From: CAVVAL01 sp963740215
GTDB lineage: Bacteria > Actinomycetota > Actinomycetes > Mycobacteriales > Cryptosporangiaceae
Assembly (NCBI GenBank): GCA_963740215.1
Contig: CAVUDJ010000005.1
Coordinates: 248,001 to 312,000, forward strand
Length of the DNA stretch: 64,000 nucleotides
Direction of reading: 5' to 3'
Shown here one piece after another: positions 44,260 to 54,130 of the stretch. The stretch's first letter is position 1. Each line of letters begins with the position of its first letter. A program made the position numbers and the translations under genes. The notes under the pieces are model-generated. The model saw only the letters and a list, made by a program, of their open reading frames with translations. It did not search any database and was not told the origin of the DNA.

Positions 44260-44580
44260 GTGAGCAACGACGTCACCGTGACCGTGGCCGTGGACGGCGG
44301 CATCGCAGCCTTCCCCGGCCTGGCACGGCCGTACACAGTGGACGCCGCCGATCTCACGCCCGAGGAGGCTGAAGAGCTGGCCTCGCTGGCGGCCGACTTC
44401 TTCGCACTGCCCGAGCCCGCGGTGGAACCACGGTTCAGCGCCCCGGACGCCCGGACCTACACGATCACGGTGAGTAGCGGCGGCCAGGAACGGACGCTGA
44501 CGCTCACCGATCCGCTACCTGACGATCCCGCGGTGCGCCGGCTGGTGGACCTCGTCGAGGAACGCCGCCGCAAGCGCTAG
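44260..44580 (+). CDS. Emfourin-like inhibitor of the M4 peptidase
   Basis: 106 codons from GTG 44260, 64 bases after the M4 gene. It reads VTVTVAVDGGIAAFPGLARP, YTVDAADLTPEEAEELASLA, AADFFALPEP, then DARTYTITVSSGGQERTLTL and a C-terminal helix. The early GGIAAFPGL segment and overall layout match the emfourin (M4in) family, slow-tight-binding inhibitors of protealysins. Cytosolic, no signal peptide; probably protects the cell or regulates the peptidase. Confidence 0.75.
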   Translation: MSNDVTVTVAVDGGIAAFPGLARPYTVDAADLTPEEAEELASLAADFFALPEPAVEPRFSAPDARTYTITVSSGGQERTLTLTDPLPDDPAVRRLVDLVEERRRKR

Positions 44581-44587
44581 GTGCGGG

Positions 44588-45046
44588 TCAGTCGAAGAAC
44601 GGCTCCCCGGGGTTGAACACGTCGGTGATCCGGCGGCGCTGAGTCTCGATCACCGGGAGCTGGGCCGCCTCCGCGGCTGTGAACCAGCCCAGCTCCGTCA
44701 CCTCGTCGCTCAACCCCGGTGCGCCGGACAGGATCTCGACTCGGAACACGGCAGCGACGATCTGCGCGCGGTTGCCGTCCGGGTAGGACGCGACGATGTC
44801 GGGCGATGAGTACGCGCCGAGCAGACCGGTCACCCGGGCCTGCACGCCGATCTCCTCGCGCACCTCGCGTACGCATGCCTCGGCGAGGCTCTCCCCTGGG
44901 TCCACGCCGCCGCCGGGCATGCACCACACGCCGTTGTCGGACCGGCGGGTCAGCAGCAGGCGGTCGCCGTCGAGGATCGCCGCCGCAACGCCGACCCGCA
45001 GCGGCGCGGTACGCCCGACCCGCGGCCCCAGCTCATAGGCGACCAT
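44588..45046 (-). CDS. Nudix hydrolase
   Basis: 152 codons from ATG 45044-45046. The Nudix box is complete: GGGVDPGESLAEACVREV, then REEIGV. The N-terminal RVGVAAAILDGDRLLLTRRS is typical. It hydrolyses a nucleoside diphosphate derivative; the substrate is not predictable. Its start overlaps the stop of the aldolase gene (TGATG), so the two are coupled. Confidence 0.9.
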   Translation of the reverse strand: MVAYELGPRVGRTAPLRVGVAAAILDGDRLLLTRRSDNGVWCMPGGGVDPGESLAEACVREVREEIGVQARVTGLLGAYSSPDIVASYPDGNRAQIVAAVFRVEILSGAPGLSDEVTELGWFTAAEAAQLPVIETQRRRITDVFNPGEPFFD

Positions 45047-45699
45047 CAGTCGAGGTCGGCGGGCGCAGTCTGGCCGTAGCCGGAGAGGCGTGCCGCCACG
45101 GAGTCGAGCTGTGCATTGTCGAGCATGCGAAGGGAGAGGCCGGACGAGACCGTGCGCAGAGCCACTTCGCACAGCCACTCCAGGTACACGGCGCGCTCGT
45201 GAGCCTGCGCGAGCGTGCTGCCGAGCGCGATCGCGCCGTGGTTGCCGAGCAGGCAGGCGGTACGGCCTTCGAGCGCGGCGACGGCAGCACGGGCCAACTC
45301 CTCGGTGCCGTACTCGGCGTACGGAGCCACCCGCACCACGCCGCCGAACATCGCGGTGTAGTAGTGCACGGGCGGGACCTCGTCGACCAGGCACGACAGT
45401 GCGGTGGCGGCCACCGAGTGGGTGTGCACGATCGCGGCGGCGTCGGTGGCGGCGTACACCGCGAGGTGGAGCGGGAGTTCGCTGGTCGGCGCGAGCGGCG
45501 CTTCGACGGGAGCGCCGTCGAGCGCGTGCACGCCCACCGCGCCCGGCGTGAGTTCGTCGTAGGAGACACCGCTGGGCGTCACCGCGACATAGTCGCCAGA
45601 TCTGACGCTGACGTTGCCCGCGGTACCGACGACGAGCCGGTCCCACACGAGGCGGCGGCCGGTGAGGACGATCGCTTCACGCTCAGCGGGTAGCAGCAC
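45046..45699 (-). CDS. Class II aldolase (L-fuculose-phosphate aldolase-like)
   Basis: 217 codons from GTG 45697-45699. The family pattern is clear: VVGTAGNVSVRSGDYVAVTP (phosphate loop), TSELPLHLAVYAATDAAAIV, HTHS (zinc ligands), and LGNHGAIALGSTLAQAHERA (third His). It cleaves or forms a sugar phosphate via a zinc enolate. Coupled to the Nudix gene, which may act on a related metabolite. Confidence 0.88.
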   Translation of the reverse strand: MLLPAEREAIVLTGRRLVWDRLVVGTAGNVSVRSGDYVAVTPSGVSYDELTPGAVGVHALDGAPVEAPLAPTSELPLHLAVYAATDAAAIVHTHSVAATALSCLVDEVPPVHYYTAMFGGVVRVAPYAEYGTEELARAAVAALEGRTACLLGNHGAIALGSTLAQAHERAVYLEWLCEVALRTVSSGLSLRMLDNAQLDSVAARLSGYGQTAPADLD

Positions 45700-45717
45700 G
45701 CGCCCAGTCTCCCACCC

Positions 45718-45776
45718 CGAGTTTCGGACTTTTGAGGGTTCGAGCGAGCCGCCGACCCTCAAAAGTCCGAAACTCG
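45718..45776. repeat. Dispersed palindrome family A, copy 1
   Basis: Arms of 22 bases (45718-45739 and 45755-45776) are exact complements; the arm contains TTTCGGACTTTTGAGGGT. The 15-base loop holds GCGAGCCGCC. A second copy with the same arm and loop core is at 56617-56671. Lies between the aldolase start and the oppF stop, so it may terminate oppF. Confidence 0.75.
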
Positions 45777-45784
45777 AGCAGGGA

Positions 45785-46949
45785 TCAGTAGCTGCCTGGA
45801 GGCAAGGAACCCGCAATCTCCGCGGTCACCTGGTTCACATCCGGCCCGCTGCGCGGCCCGCTGTCGGGGGCGACCATCTCCACCGGAACGTCGTGCGCCT
45901 TGATCCGGCCGTCACGGATGTCCTCCGCCCAGTGGCAGGCGACCCGGTGGTTCGGCGCGATCTCGCGCAGTACCGGCCGGTCCGTGTGGCACTTCGTCTC
46001 CTGCCGCCACGGGCAACGGGTGTGGAAGCGGCACCCGCTCGGCGGGTTCGCCGGCGACGGCAGGTCGCCGGCGAGCAGGATCTGCTGGCGCCCGTCCTCG
46101 ACCTTCGGGTCAGGCACGGGCACCGCCGACATCAGCGCCTTCGTGTACGGGTGCAGCGGCGCGTGGTACAGGTCGGCGCTGGACGCCTCCTCCACCAGCC
46201 CGCCGAGGTACATGACGCCGACCCGGTCGGAGATGTGCCGCACGACGGCGAGGTCGTGGGCGATCACGAGGTAGGTCAGTCCGAACTCGTCCTGCAGGTC
46301 CGACAGGAGGTTGATGACCTGCGCCTGGACCGACACGTCCAGCGCCGACACAGGCTCGTCGGCGACCACCAGGTCAGGCTGGAGGATGATCGCCCGCGCG
46401 ATGCCGATGCGCTGCCGCTGGCCGCCCGAGAACTCGTGCGGATACTTCCGCAGCGCCGCCGTCGGCAAGTCCGACCGCGCTGAGGATCTCGCGCAGCTTC
46501 TTCGACGCCGACTCGCTGCTCTTGTACAGGCCGTGCGCCTTCAAGCCCTCGGACAGGAGCGAATCGATGCTCTGCCGCGGGTCGAGGCTGGACAGCGGGT
46601 CCTGGAAGACCATCTGCATGCGACGGCGCATCGTGCGCAGCTTCTCGCCCTTCAACGACCGCAGCTCGACGCCGTCGAAGTACGCCTTGCCGCCGGTGGG
46701 CTCGACCAGCCGCAGCAGGCCGCGCCCGAACGTGGTCTTGCCGCAGCCCGACTCGCCGACCAGCCCGTACGTCTCTCCACGGTGGACCTGCAGGCTCACG
46801 CCGTCGACCGCGTAGACGTAACCGACGGTCTTGTCGAAGATGACGCCCCGCCTGATCGGGAAGTGGACCTTGAGGTCCCGGACGTCCAGCAGCGGGTCGG
46901 CGGCGGTCTTGCCCACCCTCGGCAGGGCCTCGGTTACCTGCGACGTCAT
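45785..46949 (-). pseudogene. oppF: Oligopeptide ABC transporter ATPase OppF, one frameshift as read
   Basis: ATG 46947-46949. Walker A GESGCGKTT, Q-loop MVFQDPLSSLDP, signature FSGGQRQR, Walker B LVVADEPVSALDV. A C-terminal oligopeptide-domain Cys cluster (CRFHTRCPWRQETKC) is present. One extra base near 46476 splits the gene between the Q-loop region and the signature; corrected length ~387 aa. It powers peptide import with OppD and the permeases upstream. Last gene of the opp unit. Confidence 0.9.
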
Positions 46950-47935
46950 GCCTTGGCTCCCTGCTCCGCGGGGACGACCGGATTGAAGCACCGGAGCAGC
47001 CGCAGGCCGTCGTTCTCCAGCGCGGGGGTCGCCTCCACGCATGCGTTGATCGCGTGGTCACAACGGGGCGCGAACGCACACCCTGACGTCCACGGGATGT
47101 TGTCGTTGACCGATCCACGGATCGCGCGCAGCGGTTCGCCCCGGTCGGAGTCGAGCCGCGGGACCGAACCGAGGAGGCCGTGGGTGTACGGGTGGCGAGG
47201 CTCACCGAAGAGCCGGTACCGGTCGGAGGTCTCCACGATCTTGCCGCCGTAGAGCACGTTGACGGTGTCGCAGAGCCCGGCGACCACGCCGAGATCGTGG
47301 GTGATCATGATCAGCGCGGTGCCCATCTCCTCGACCAGCCGCCGCAGCAGCGCGAGGATCTGCGCCTGGATCGTCACGTCCAGAGCCGTGGTCGGTTCGT
47401 CGGCGATGAGCAGCCGCGGCCGGCACGCCAGCGCGATCGCGATCAGTGCGCGCTGCCGCATACCGCCGGACAGCTGGTGCGGGTACTCGGTCAGCCGGCG
47501 CGCCGGGTCGGGAATGCCGACGGACTTGAGCAGCCCCTCGGCCTCCTTCTTCGCCGCGGAGCCCTTCATGTTCCGGTGCCGTTCCAGCACCTCGGTCACC
47601 TGGATGCCGATCGGGACGACCGGGTTCAGCGACGACAGCGGGTCCTGGAAGATCATGCCGATGTCGCGGCCACGCCGGTCGCGCATCTCCTTGTCGGAGA
47701 GGCGAAGCAGGTCCTTGCCTTCGAACGACACCTGGCCGCTGACCTTCACGCCGCGCTTCGGCAGCAGGCCCATGATCGCGAGCGAGGTCACCGACTTGCC
47801 GCAGCCGGACTCGCCGACCAGGCCGACGGTCTGACCGGGCTCCACCGAGAAGGACACGCCGTCAACAGCAGTGAACGGCGGTGCGCCGCGCCGGTTGAAG
47901 AGGACCTTCAGGTCACGTACGTCGAGCAGAGCCAT
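46946..47935 (-). CDS. oppD: Oligopeptide ABC transporter ATPase OppD
   Basis: 329 codons from ATG 47933-47935. Walker A GESGCGKSV, Q-loop MIFQDPLSSLNP, signature LSGGMRQR, Walker B LLIADEPTTALDV and H-loop MITHDLG. The C-terminal CAFAPRCDHAINAC cluster is the oligopeptide/dipeptide extension, which may bind an iron-sulfur cluster or structure the domain. Overlaps oppF by 4 bases. Confidence 0.95.
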   Translation of the reverse strand: MALLDVRDLKVLFNRRGAPPFTAVDGVSFSVEPGQTVGLVGESGCGKSVTSLAIMGLLPKRGVKVSGQVSFEGKDLLRLSDKEMRDRRGRDIGMIFQDPLSSLNPVVPIGIQVTEVLERHRNMKGSAAKKEAEGLLKSVGIPDPARRLTEYPHQLSGGMRQRALIAIALACRPRLLIADEPTTALDVTIQAQILALLRRLVEEMGTALIMITHDLGVVAGLCDTVNVLYGGKIVETSDRYRLFGEPRHPYTHGLLGSVPRLDSDRGEPLRAIRGSVNDNIPWTSGCAFAPRCDHAINACVEATPALENDGLRLLRCFNPVVPAEQGAKA

Positions 47936-47940
47936 TCGCG

Positions 47941-48880
47941 TTACCGCCGGTTCTTCGGGTCGAGGGCCTCGCGCAACGACTCACCGAGCAGGGTGAACCC
48001 GAGCGCCACCATGACGATCGCGAGGCCGGGATACAGCGTCATCCCGGGGGCCACGTCGAAGTAGACGCGGGCGCCCTCGCCGAGCATCGCGCCCCACTCG
48101 GCGCGGTTCGGGTCGGGGTCGCCGAGGCCCAGGAAGGAGAGCGCGGCCGCGTCGATGATCGAGGTTGCGAGCGTCAACGTGGCCTGGACGATCACCGGAG
48201 ACACCGCGTTCGGCAGCATGTGCCGGAACACGACCTGCTTCTCCTTGACTCCCAACGCGCGTGCCGCCAGGACGTGGTCGGCGTTGCGTAGGGCGAGCAT
48301 CGACCCTCGTAGCAGACGGGCGAAGATCGGCACGTTGACGATCGAGACCGCGATGATCACCGTCCATCTGGCTCGGCTGCTCCGCGAGCGCCGCGATCGA
48401 GATGGCCAGCAGCAGCCCGGGCACCGAGAGCAGGATGTCGGTGAAGCGCATGAGGACCGAGTCGACCCAGCCGCCGACGGCACCGGCGATACCCCCGATG
48501 ATCATGCCGGCGACGAGGCCGATCAGGGTGGCCATGACGCCGACGATCAGCGACTGGCGCGATCCGACAATGACCCGGCTCAGCAGGTCACGGCCTTCCT
48601 GGTCGGTGCCGAGCGGGAACCCCTCCCGCGCGGGCAGCGGAGTGTTCTGCCGGATCTCGTCGATCAGGTACCGAACCGTCGGGTCCTTCGGCGCGATCAG
48701 CGGCGCGAAGACCGCCATAAGCACGAACAGGAGGACGATCACCGCGCCGACGATCGCCACCGGGTTCCTCGCGAGCCGCCGGACCGCGTCGCCGAGGAGG
48801 CTGACGCCGCCGCTCGTGTCGGCGGTCGTGGCGACCAGCGCGTCGATCTTGTCGCGCCGCCGGGACGCAATACCACTCAT
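47941..48880 (-). pseudogene. oppC: Oligopeptide ABC transporter permease OppC, one frameshift as read
   Basis: ATG 48878-48880. Helix 1 is AIVGAVIVLLFVLMAVFAPL; the OppC N-terminal domain (PLGTDQEGRDLLSRVIVGSR) and EAA loop (AARALGVKEKQVVFRHMLPN) are both present. One extra base near 48371 divides them. Corrected length ~312 aa. It forms the membrane channel with OppB. Confidence 0.9.
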
Positions 48881-49882
48881 CGCACACGCACCCGGGGGTC
48901 GATGATCGCGTAGGAGATGTCCACGAGCAGATTCACGATCACGTAGACGAACGCGATCATGAGGATCAGGGCCTGCAGGCGAGGGTAGTCACGCCGCTCG
49001 ATGCCCTCGGCGAGGAGCGACCCGAGGCCGTTCCAGACGAAGACCTTCTCGGTGAGCACCGCGCCCGCGAGGAGCAGGCCGGTCTGCAGGCCGATCGTGG
49101 TGGACACAGGCAGCAGCGCGTTGCGGAGGATGTGCCGGTTCCGGACGGTCTTGCCGAGGAGGCCCTTCGCCTCCGCGGTGCGGACGTAGTCCTCGTTCAG
49201 CACGTCGAGCACCGAGGCCCTGGTTATCCGGACGATGACCGCCAGCGGGATCGTGCCCAGCACGATCGCCGGCAACACAAGGTGCGTGAGCGCGTTGAAG
49301 AAGACGTCCCACTCCTGGGTCATGATCGCGTCTAGCGTCTTGAAACCGGTGATGTTGGTCTCGTTGAGCCCCGCGTCCACGCGGCCGGACAGCGCGAACA
49401 GGCCGAGGTCGGTGGCGACGTACTTCTTGAGCAGGTAGCCGAGGAGGAACACCGGCACGGCGACGCCGACGAGCGTGCCGACGATCACCGAGTTGTCGAA
49501 CAACCCGCCGCGGCGGCGCGCGGCCAGGTAGCCGAGCGGGATGCCGAGCCCCACGGCGAAGATCAGCGCCGCGATGGCCAGCTCGATCGTGGCCGGGAAC
49601 GCGTCTCCCAACTCCTCGACGACGGGTCGCGACTTCGAGAGCGAGTTGCCGAAGTCCCCGGTGAGGATGCGGCCGAGGAACCTCATGTACTGGACCAGGG
49701 ATCGGCTGATCCAGGCCGAGTGTCTTGTTGAGGGCGTCGATCTTCTCGGGCGTTGCCTTGTCCCCGAGCAGCGCTCCGGAGGGGCCTCCTGGTAGGAGGC
49801 GGAGCCAGCCGAAGAGGAGGAAAGACAGCACGAACAGGGTGGGTATCACCCCGAGCAGGCGCCGCACGATAAAGCGGAGCAT
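48877..49882 (-). pseudogene. oppB: Oligopeptide ABC transporter permease OppB, one frameshift as read
   Basis: ATG 49880-49882 starts MLRFIVRRLLGVIPTLFVLS, the usual OppB N-terminus. After one extra base near 49708 the frame continues LVQYMRFLGRILTGDFGNSL, with the EAA loop (TAEAKGLLGKTVRNRHILRN) and six helices. Corrected length ~334 aa. Overlaps oppC by 4 bases. Confidence 0.9.
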
Positions 49883-49977
49883 GGAACCTCACTGAGCCGG
49901 GAGCGGCCCGGGTCAGGGCGTATGGCGCCTGACCCGGGCCGGCTCGTGTGACCTACAGGGTACGACCGTCGGTGCCG

Positions 49978-51636
49978 CTACCCAACGGTTACGGTGTCGA
50001 AGCGCTCGTTGGTGAGGGGGCTGGTGACCAGACCCTCCACCTTCGCGCTGGTGACGATCGCGGGCGGCGAGTGCGAGATCGGGATGGCAGGGAGGAACTT
50101 GGACCATGATGTCCCGGTTCGTCTGCTCGTACGCCTCGCGCTTCTTGTCCGCGTTGGTCTCAGCCGTCGGCGGCGGCAAGCTCGTTGAACAGCGCCGGGT
50201 CGTTGAAGCCGAACTCCGCCTTCTCGCGACCGAAGAACGTGCCGACGAAGTTGCCGGCGTCGTTGTAGTCACCGGTCCAGCCGATTATGTGAAGGTCGTG
50301 CTTGCCGGCCTTCTGGACGTCGTCCTTGTAACCGCCGTTCCAGGGCTTGACCACCGGCTGCACCTTGATGCCAACGGCCTTCAGGTCGGCCTCGATCGCG
50401 GTGAAGATGGCCTTGGGGTCCGGCATGTACGGCCGGCTGACCTCGGACGGGTAGTAGAACTTGACAGTCATGCCCGTGGCGCCGGCGTCGGCCAGCAGTT
50501 GCTGGGCCTTCGCCTTGTCGTAGTCGTACTTCTGCACGTCCTCGGCGTAACCGGAAACGGTGTCGGGCATGAACTGCGTCGCGACCTGCGCACCCTCGGG
50601 GAGCTTGCTGGTGACGAGCTGCTGCCGGTTGATGCGCGTAGGCGAGCGCCTGGCGGACGCGAATGTCCTTGAGCTTCGGGTTGTTCTTCTGGTTGATGCC
50701 CAGGTAGAGGACGTTGAACGCCCGCCGGACCTCGACCTTGAAGCCCTTGGCCTTCAGGCCGGCCCAGTCGACCGGGTTCGGGAAGTCGATGATGTCGACC
50801 TTGCCCGCCTCAAGTTCCTGCTTACGGGCGGCCTCGTCAGCGATGGTCCGGATGATCATCTTGTCGACCTTGGCCTTGTCGCCCCAGTAGTCATCGTTGC
50901 GGTCAAGCGTGATGACCTGGGCGCCGGTGTCGTAGCTGGCGAACTTGAACGGGCCGGTGCCGGTGGGGTGCAGGTTCGCGTAGTCGTTGTAGGTGAAGCT
51001 GTCACCGGACTGCGTGACCTTGTCGGCGTCGTACTTCTTCAGCGCCTCGGGGCTCGACATCGAGAACGCCGTGAGCGTGAACGCCGCCGGGAAGGCGCCC
51101 TTGTTCTGGTTGAGCGACAGCACCGCGGTGTTGCCGTCGTCCTTCGACTCGCACGACTTGTAGATGGGCGTGCCGGTGGCGTCGCCCTCGTTCTTGGCGA
51201 AGCCGCCCCAGACGTCGGCGTAGTAGATCATCTGGCTCTGGGCGCCAGCGCCCTTCATGTTGAACCAGCGGTCCAAGTTGAAGCAGACGGCTTCGGCGTT
51301 GAAGTCCGTGCCGTCGTGGAACTTCACACCCTTACGCAGGTTGAAGGTGATCTGCTTGCCGTCGGCGCTGACTTCCCACTTCTCGGCCAGGCCGGGCGCG
51401 AGCTGGGCGGTGCCAGGGGTGTGCTCGATCAGCGTCTCGTACATCTGACGGATCGGCCGGAAGCTCTCGCCGTCGTCGTTGAAGATTGGGTCGAAGTTCT
51501 TGGGCGCGCCGGCGGCGCCGAAGGTAAGGGTGCCACCGGTACCCTCTTCGCCGCGCTTGCTCTCTGCGCACGCTCCGACCGACGCGGCGAGGGCCGCGCA
51601 GGACGCGACCACTATCGCCTTGCGGACTCGATTCAC
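49978..51636 (-). pseudogene. oppA: Oligopeptide-binding lipoprotein OppA-like, three frameshifts as read
   Basis: GTG 51634-51636. Signal with lipobox ASVGAC (Cys about residue 23). The SBP family 5 pattern is clear: LAEKWEVSADGKQITFNLRK, GVKFHDGTDFNAEAVCFNLD, TGTGPFKFASYDTGAQVITL, IRVRQALAYA. Extra bases near 50636, 50158 and 50101 break the C-terminal third; the corrected protein is ~551 aa and ends near 49978. It captures peptides for the OppBCDF machine encoded downstream. Confidence 0.88.
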
Positions 51637-51835
51637 GTGTCTCCCTGCCTAACGTGCCATGCGGTCGGCCCCACTCACCGGGCATTACACCGCTCTGTTG
51701 GCCGGACCCTACCCCGTTGCATCCCTCACAGTGAACGATGTTCGGGACCGAGAGGATCACGGATCTGCAACGGCCGAGGCTGGCGAAATCTGCCGTACAC
51801 GAACGGGCGTGGCAGCGCGGGAAAGCGGGTCTAGC

Positions 51836-52940
51836 GTGGCAACTGTGACCAGTGAAGAAGCACGCACAGAGACGATTCGTCGTAGTTGTGACAGGTTTCT
51901 GGCCCATCACCCTCCACGGACGCCGAGGGAGGTTCTTGCGGACCTCTCGGAGTACGCGGGCGACCGCGAACCCGACCGGTACGGCGGGGGTGAGCTGATC
52001 GAGTCGCTGGAGGAGCGGGTCGCCGGACTGCTCGGCACCGAGTCCGCGGCATATTTCCCGAGCGGCACCATGGCACAGCAGGCGGCGCTCCGGGTCTGGG
52101 CCGACGAGACCGGCATGGACACCGTCGCCCTGCATCCGCTCACGCACATCGAACAGGACGAGCTGCGAGCGGTCTGGGAGCTGCACCACCTCCGCCCGCT
52201 CATGCTCACCGACGAGGCGCGTCAGCCCTCCGTGGAGGATCTCGCCGCGATCCCTGAGCCGGTGGGCACGCTGGTGGTCGAGCTGCCGCTGCGCATCCCC
52301 GGGCACATCCTGCCCACCTGGGACGAGCTGACCGCGATGTGCGCCGCCGCGCGTGACCGCGACGTCACCGTCCACTTCGACGGCGCCCGGCTCTGGGAGA
52401 GCGCTCCGCATCTCGGTCACGGGCTGGCCGACGTCGCCGCCCTCGCCGACAGCGTCTATGTCTCCTTCTACAAGAGCCTCGGCGGTATCTCCGGCGCGGC
52501 GCTGGCGGGGCCGTCAGGGTTCGTCGACGCGGCACGGCGCTGGCGACGGCGCCACGGCGGCACGCTCATCACGCAGTATCCCGGCGCTGCTCTCGGCGCA
52601 CCACGCGCTGGACGTGACGCTGCCCAGGATCCCCGCATACGTCGAACACGCACGGGACGTCGCCGCCGCGCTGGACACGCTGCACCAGGTGCGGATCTTC
52701 CCGGACCCGCCGCACACCAACGCGTTCCGCATCTACTTCGAGGCCGGCCACGAGGCGCTCACCGAAGCGGCACTCGCGCACGCCGACGAGTACAAGGTGT
52801 GGACCTGGGGCAAGTTCTGGCCGGCCGACGTGCCCGGCTGGTCGCTGGCCGAGCTGACAGTCGGCGAGGCGACGACGGGCTGGCAGCCGGACCAGGTGGC
52901 AGCGCTCGTCGTGGAGTTGTTGGACCGGGCCGCCGTCTGA
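51836..52940 (+). pseudogene. Threonine aldolase-like PLP lyase, one frameshift as read
   Basis: GTG 51836 (alternative GTG 51846). Fold type I signatures: YGGGELIESLEERVAGLLGT, AYFPSGTMAQQAAL, VHFDGARLWESAP, and the PLP lysine in VSFYKSLGGISGAAL. One extra base near 52580 separates this from the C-terminal domain (ALLSAHHALDVTLPRIPAYV). Corrected ~367 aa. Beta-eliminating lyase family, probably cleaving L-allo-threonine or a related beta-hydroxy amino acid. Divergent from oppA. Confidence 0.85.
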
Positions 52941-52988
52941 TGTGTGCAGGATTTCGCGGCGTATAGCCAGCGAAATCCTGCACGCTTC
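52941..52988. terminator. Imperfect palindrome family B, copy 2
   Basis: Arms GTGCAGGATTTCGC and GCGAAATCCTGCAC surround GGC-GTATA-GCC. It shares GTGTGCAGGATTTCG and the central TATAGCC with the perfect palindrome behind leuA. It lies between the convergent ends of the lyase gene and recR, so it is likely a bidirectional terminator. Confidence 0.7.
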
Positions 52989-52998
52989 ATCGATGTCG

Positions 52999-53598
52999 CT
53001 AGACGTCGATGGTGCGGCGGCCCTCGAACGCGCGGCCGAGCGTCACCTCGTCGGCGTACTCGAGGTCGCCGCCGACTGGCAGCCCGCTCGCGAGGCGCGT
53101 GACCTTGATGCCCATCGGCTTGACCAGCAGCGCCAGGTAGGTGGCGGTGGCCTCGCCCTCCGTGTTCGGGTCGGTGGCGAGGATCAGCTCGGTGATCGTG
53201 CCGGCGGACAGCCGCGCCATCAGCTCGCGGATCCGCAGGTTGTCCGGGCCGATGCCCTCCAGCGGATTGATCGCCCCGCCGAGTACGTGGTACTTGCCGC
53301 GGAACTCGCGCGTCTTCTCCACCGCGACGACGTCCTTCGGCTCCTCGACGACGCAGATCACCTCGTCGGTGCGGCGCACGTCACGGCAGACCCGGCACTG
53401 CTCCTGCTCCGCGACGTTGAAGCAGACCGCGCAGAAGCGAACCTCGTCCTTGACGCGCCGCAACGTCTGCGCGAGCCGGTTAACGTCGGCCGGATCGGCG
53501 TTGAGGATGTGGAACGCGATCCGCTGCGCGCTCTTCGGACCGACGCCGGGGAGCCTGCCGAGTTCGTCGATCAGATCCTGGACCGCGCCTTCGTACAC
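52999..53598 (-). CDS. recR: Recombination mediator RecR
   Basis: 199 codons from ATG 53596-53598. HhH motif LGRLPGVGPKSAQRIAFHIL, zinc finger with CAVCFNVAEQEQCRVC, and Toprim domain VVEEPKDVVAVEKT...ATDPNTEGEATA. With RecO it loads RecA on gapped DNA. Downstream of ybaB and dnaX, a conserved bacterial arrangement. Confidence 0.97.
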   Translation of the reverse strand: MYEGAVQDLIDELGRLPGVGPKSAQRIAFHILNADPADVNRLAQTLRRVKDEVRFCAVCFNVAEQEQCRVCRDVRRTDEVICVVEEPKDVVAVEKTREFRGKYHVLGGAINPLEGIGPDNLRIRELMARLSAGTITELILATDPNTEGEATATYLALLVKPMGIKVTRLASGLPVGGDLEYADEVTLGRAFEGRRTIDV

Positions 53599-53636
53599 CT
53601 AGGACCTGTCTTCCGGGGCTCTCGACATGCCCTGGC

Positions 53637-53966
53637 TCACATGCCCATGCCGAGGCCGCCGAGGCCACCGGTGAGCGGACCCATCTTCTTCGCCTGAAGC
53701 TCCTGCGCCTGCTCGTTCGCTGCGCGGACCGCGGCTACCACGAGGTCGGCCAGGGTCTCCGTGTCGTCCGGGTCGACGACCTTAGGGTCGATGACCAGCG
53801 ACTTCAGCTCGCCGGAGCCGCTGACGGTGGCCGTGACCAGCCCGCCGCCCGCCGTGCCCGTGACCTCTGCGGCGGCCAGCTCTTCCTGCGCAGCGACCAT
53901 CTGCTGCTGCATCTTCTGCGCCTGCTTCATCAGCTGCTGCATATTCGGCTGACCACCGGGCCTCAC
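53637..53966 (-). CDS. ybaB: YbaB/EbfC nucleoid-associated protein
   Basis: 109 codons from GTG 53964-53966. MQQLMKQAQKMQQQMVAAQE is the long N-terminal helix; VTATVSGSGELKSLVIDPKV is the dimerisation core. It binds DNA as a dimer. Between dnaX and recR. Confidence 0.95.
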   Translation of the reverse strand: MRPGGQPNMQQLMKQAQKMQQQMVAAQEELAAAEVTGTAGGGLVTATVSGSGELKSLVIDPKVVDPDDTETLADLVVAAVRAANEQAQELQAKKMGPLTGGLGGLGMGM

Positions 53967-54076
53967 GGCGTTCTCCTCTGCGTCGACTTCGCGCGGTTAG
54001 CGTATCCCGGCGGTGTGCTGTTGGCCGTTGCGCCCACGGCACACCGGTGCGGCACCGCCGCCGCTGGTGGACCAAT

Positions 54077-54119
54077 GTCGGCATGCCGACGTTGGAGCGC
54101 TCATTGTCGGCATGCCGAC
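54077..54119. promoter_or_regulatory. Twin GTCGGCATGCCGAC palindromes upstream of ybaB-recR
   Basis: The perfect 14-bp palindrome GTCGGCATGCCGAC occurs twice (54077-54090 and 54106-54119), 29 bases apart centre to centre, both followed by GTTGG. They lie between the dnaX stop (54131) and the ybaB start (53966). Near-three-turn helical spacing suggests binding sites for a dimeric regulator; the protein is not known. Confidence 0.5.
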
Positions 54120-54130
54120 GTTGGGTTCGG

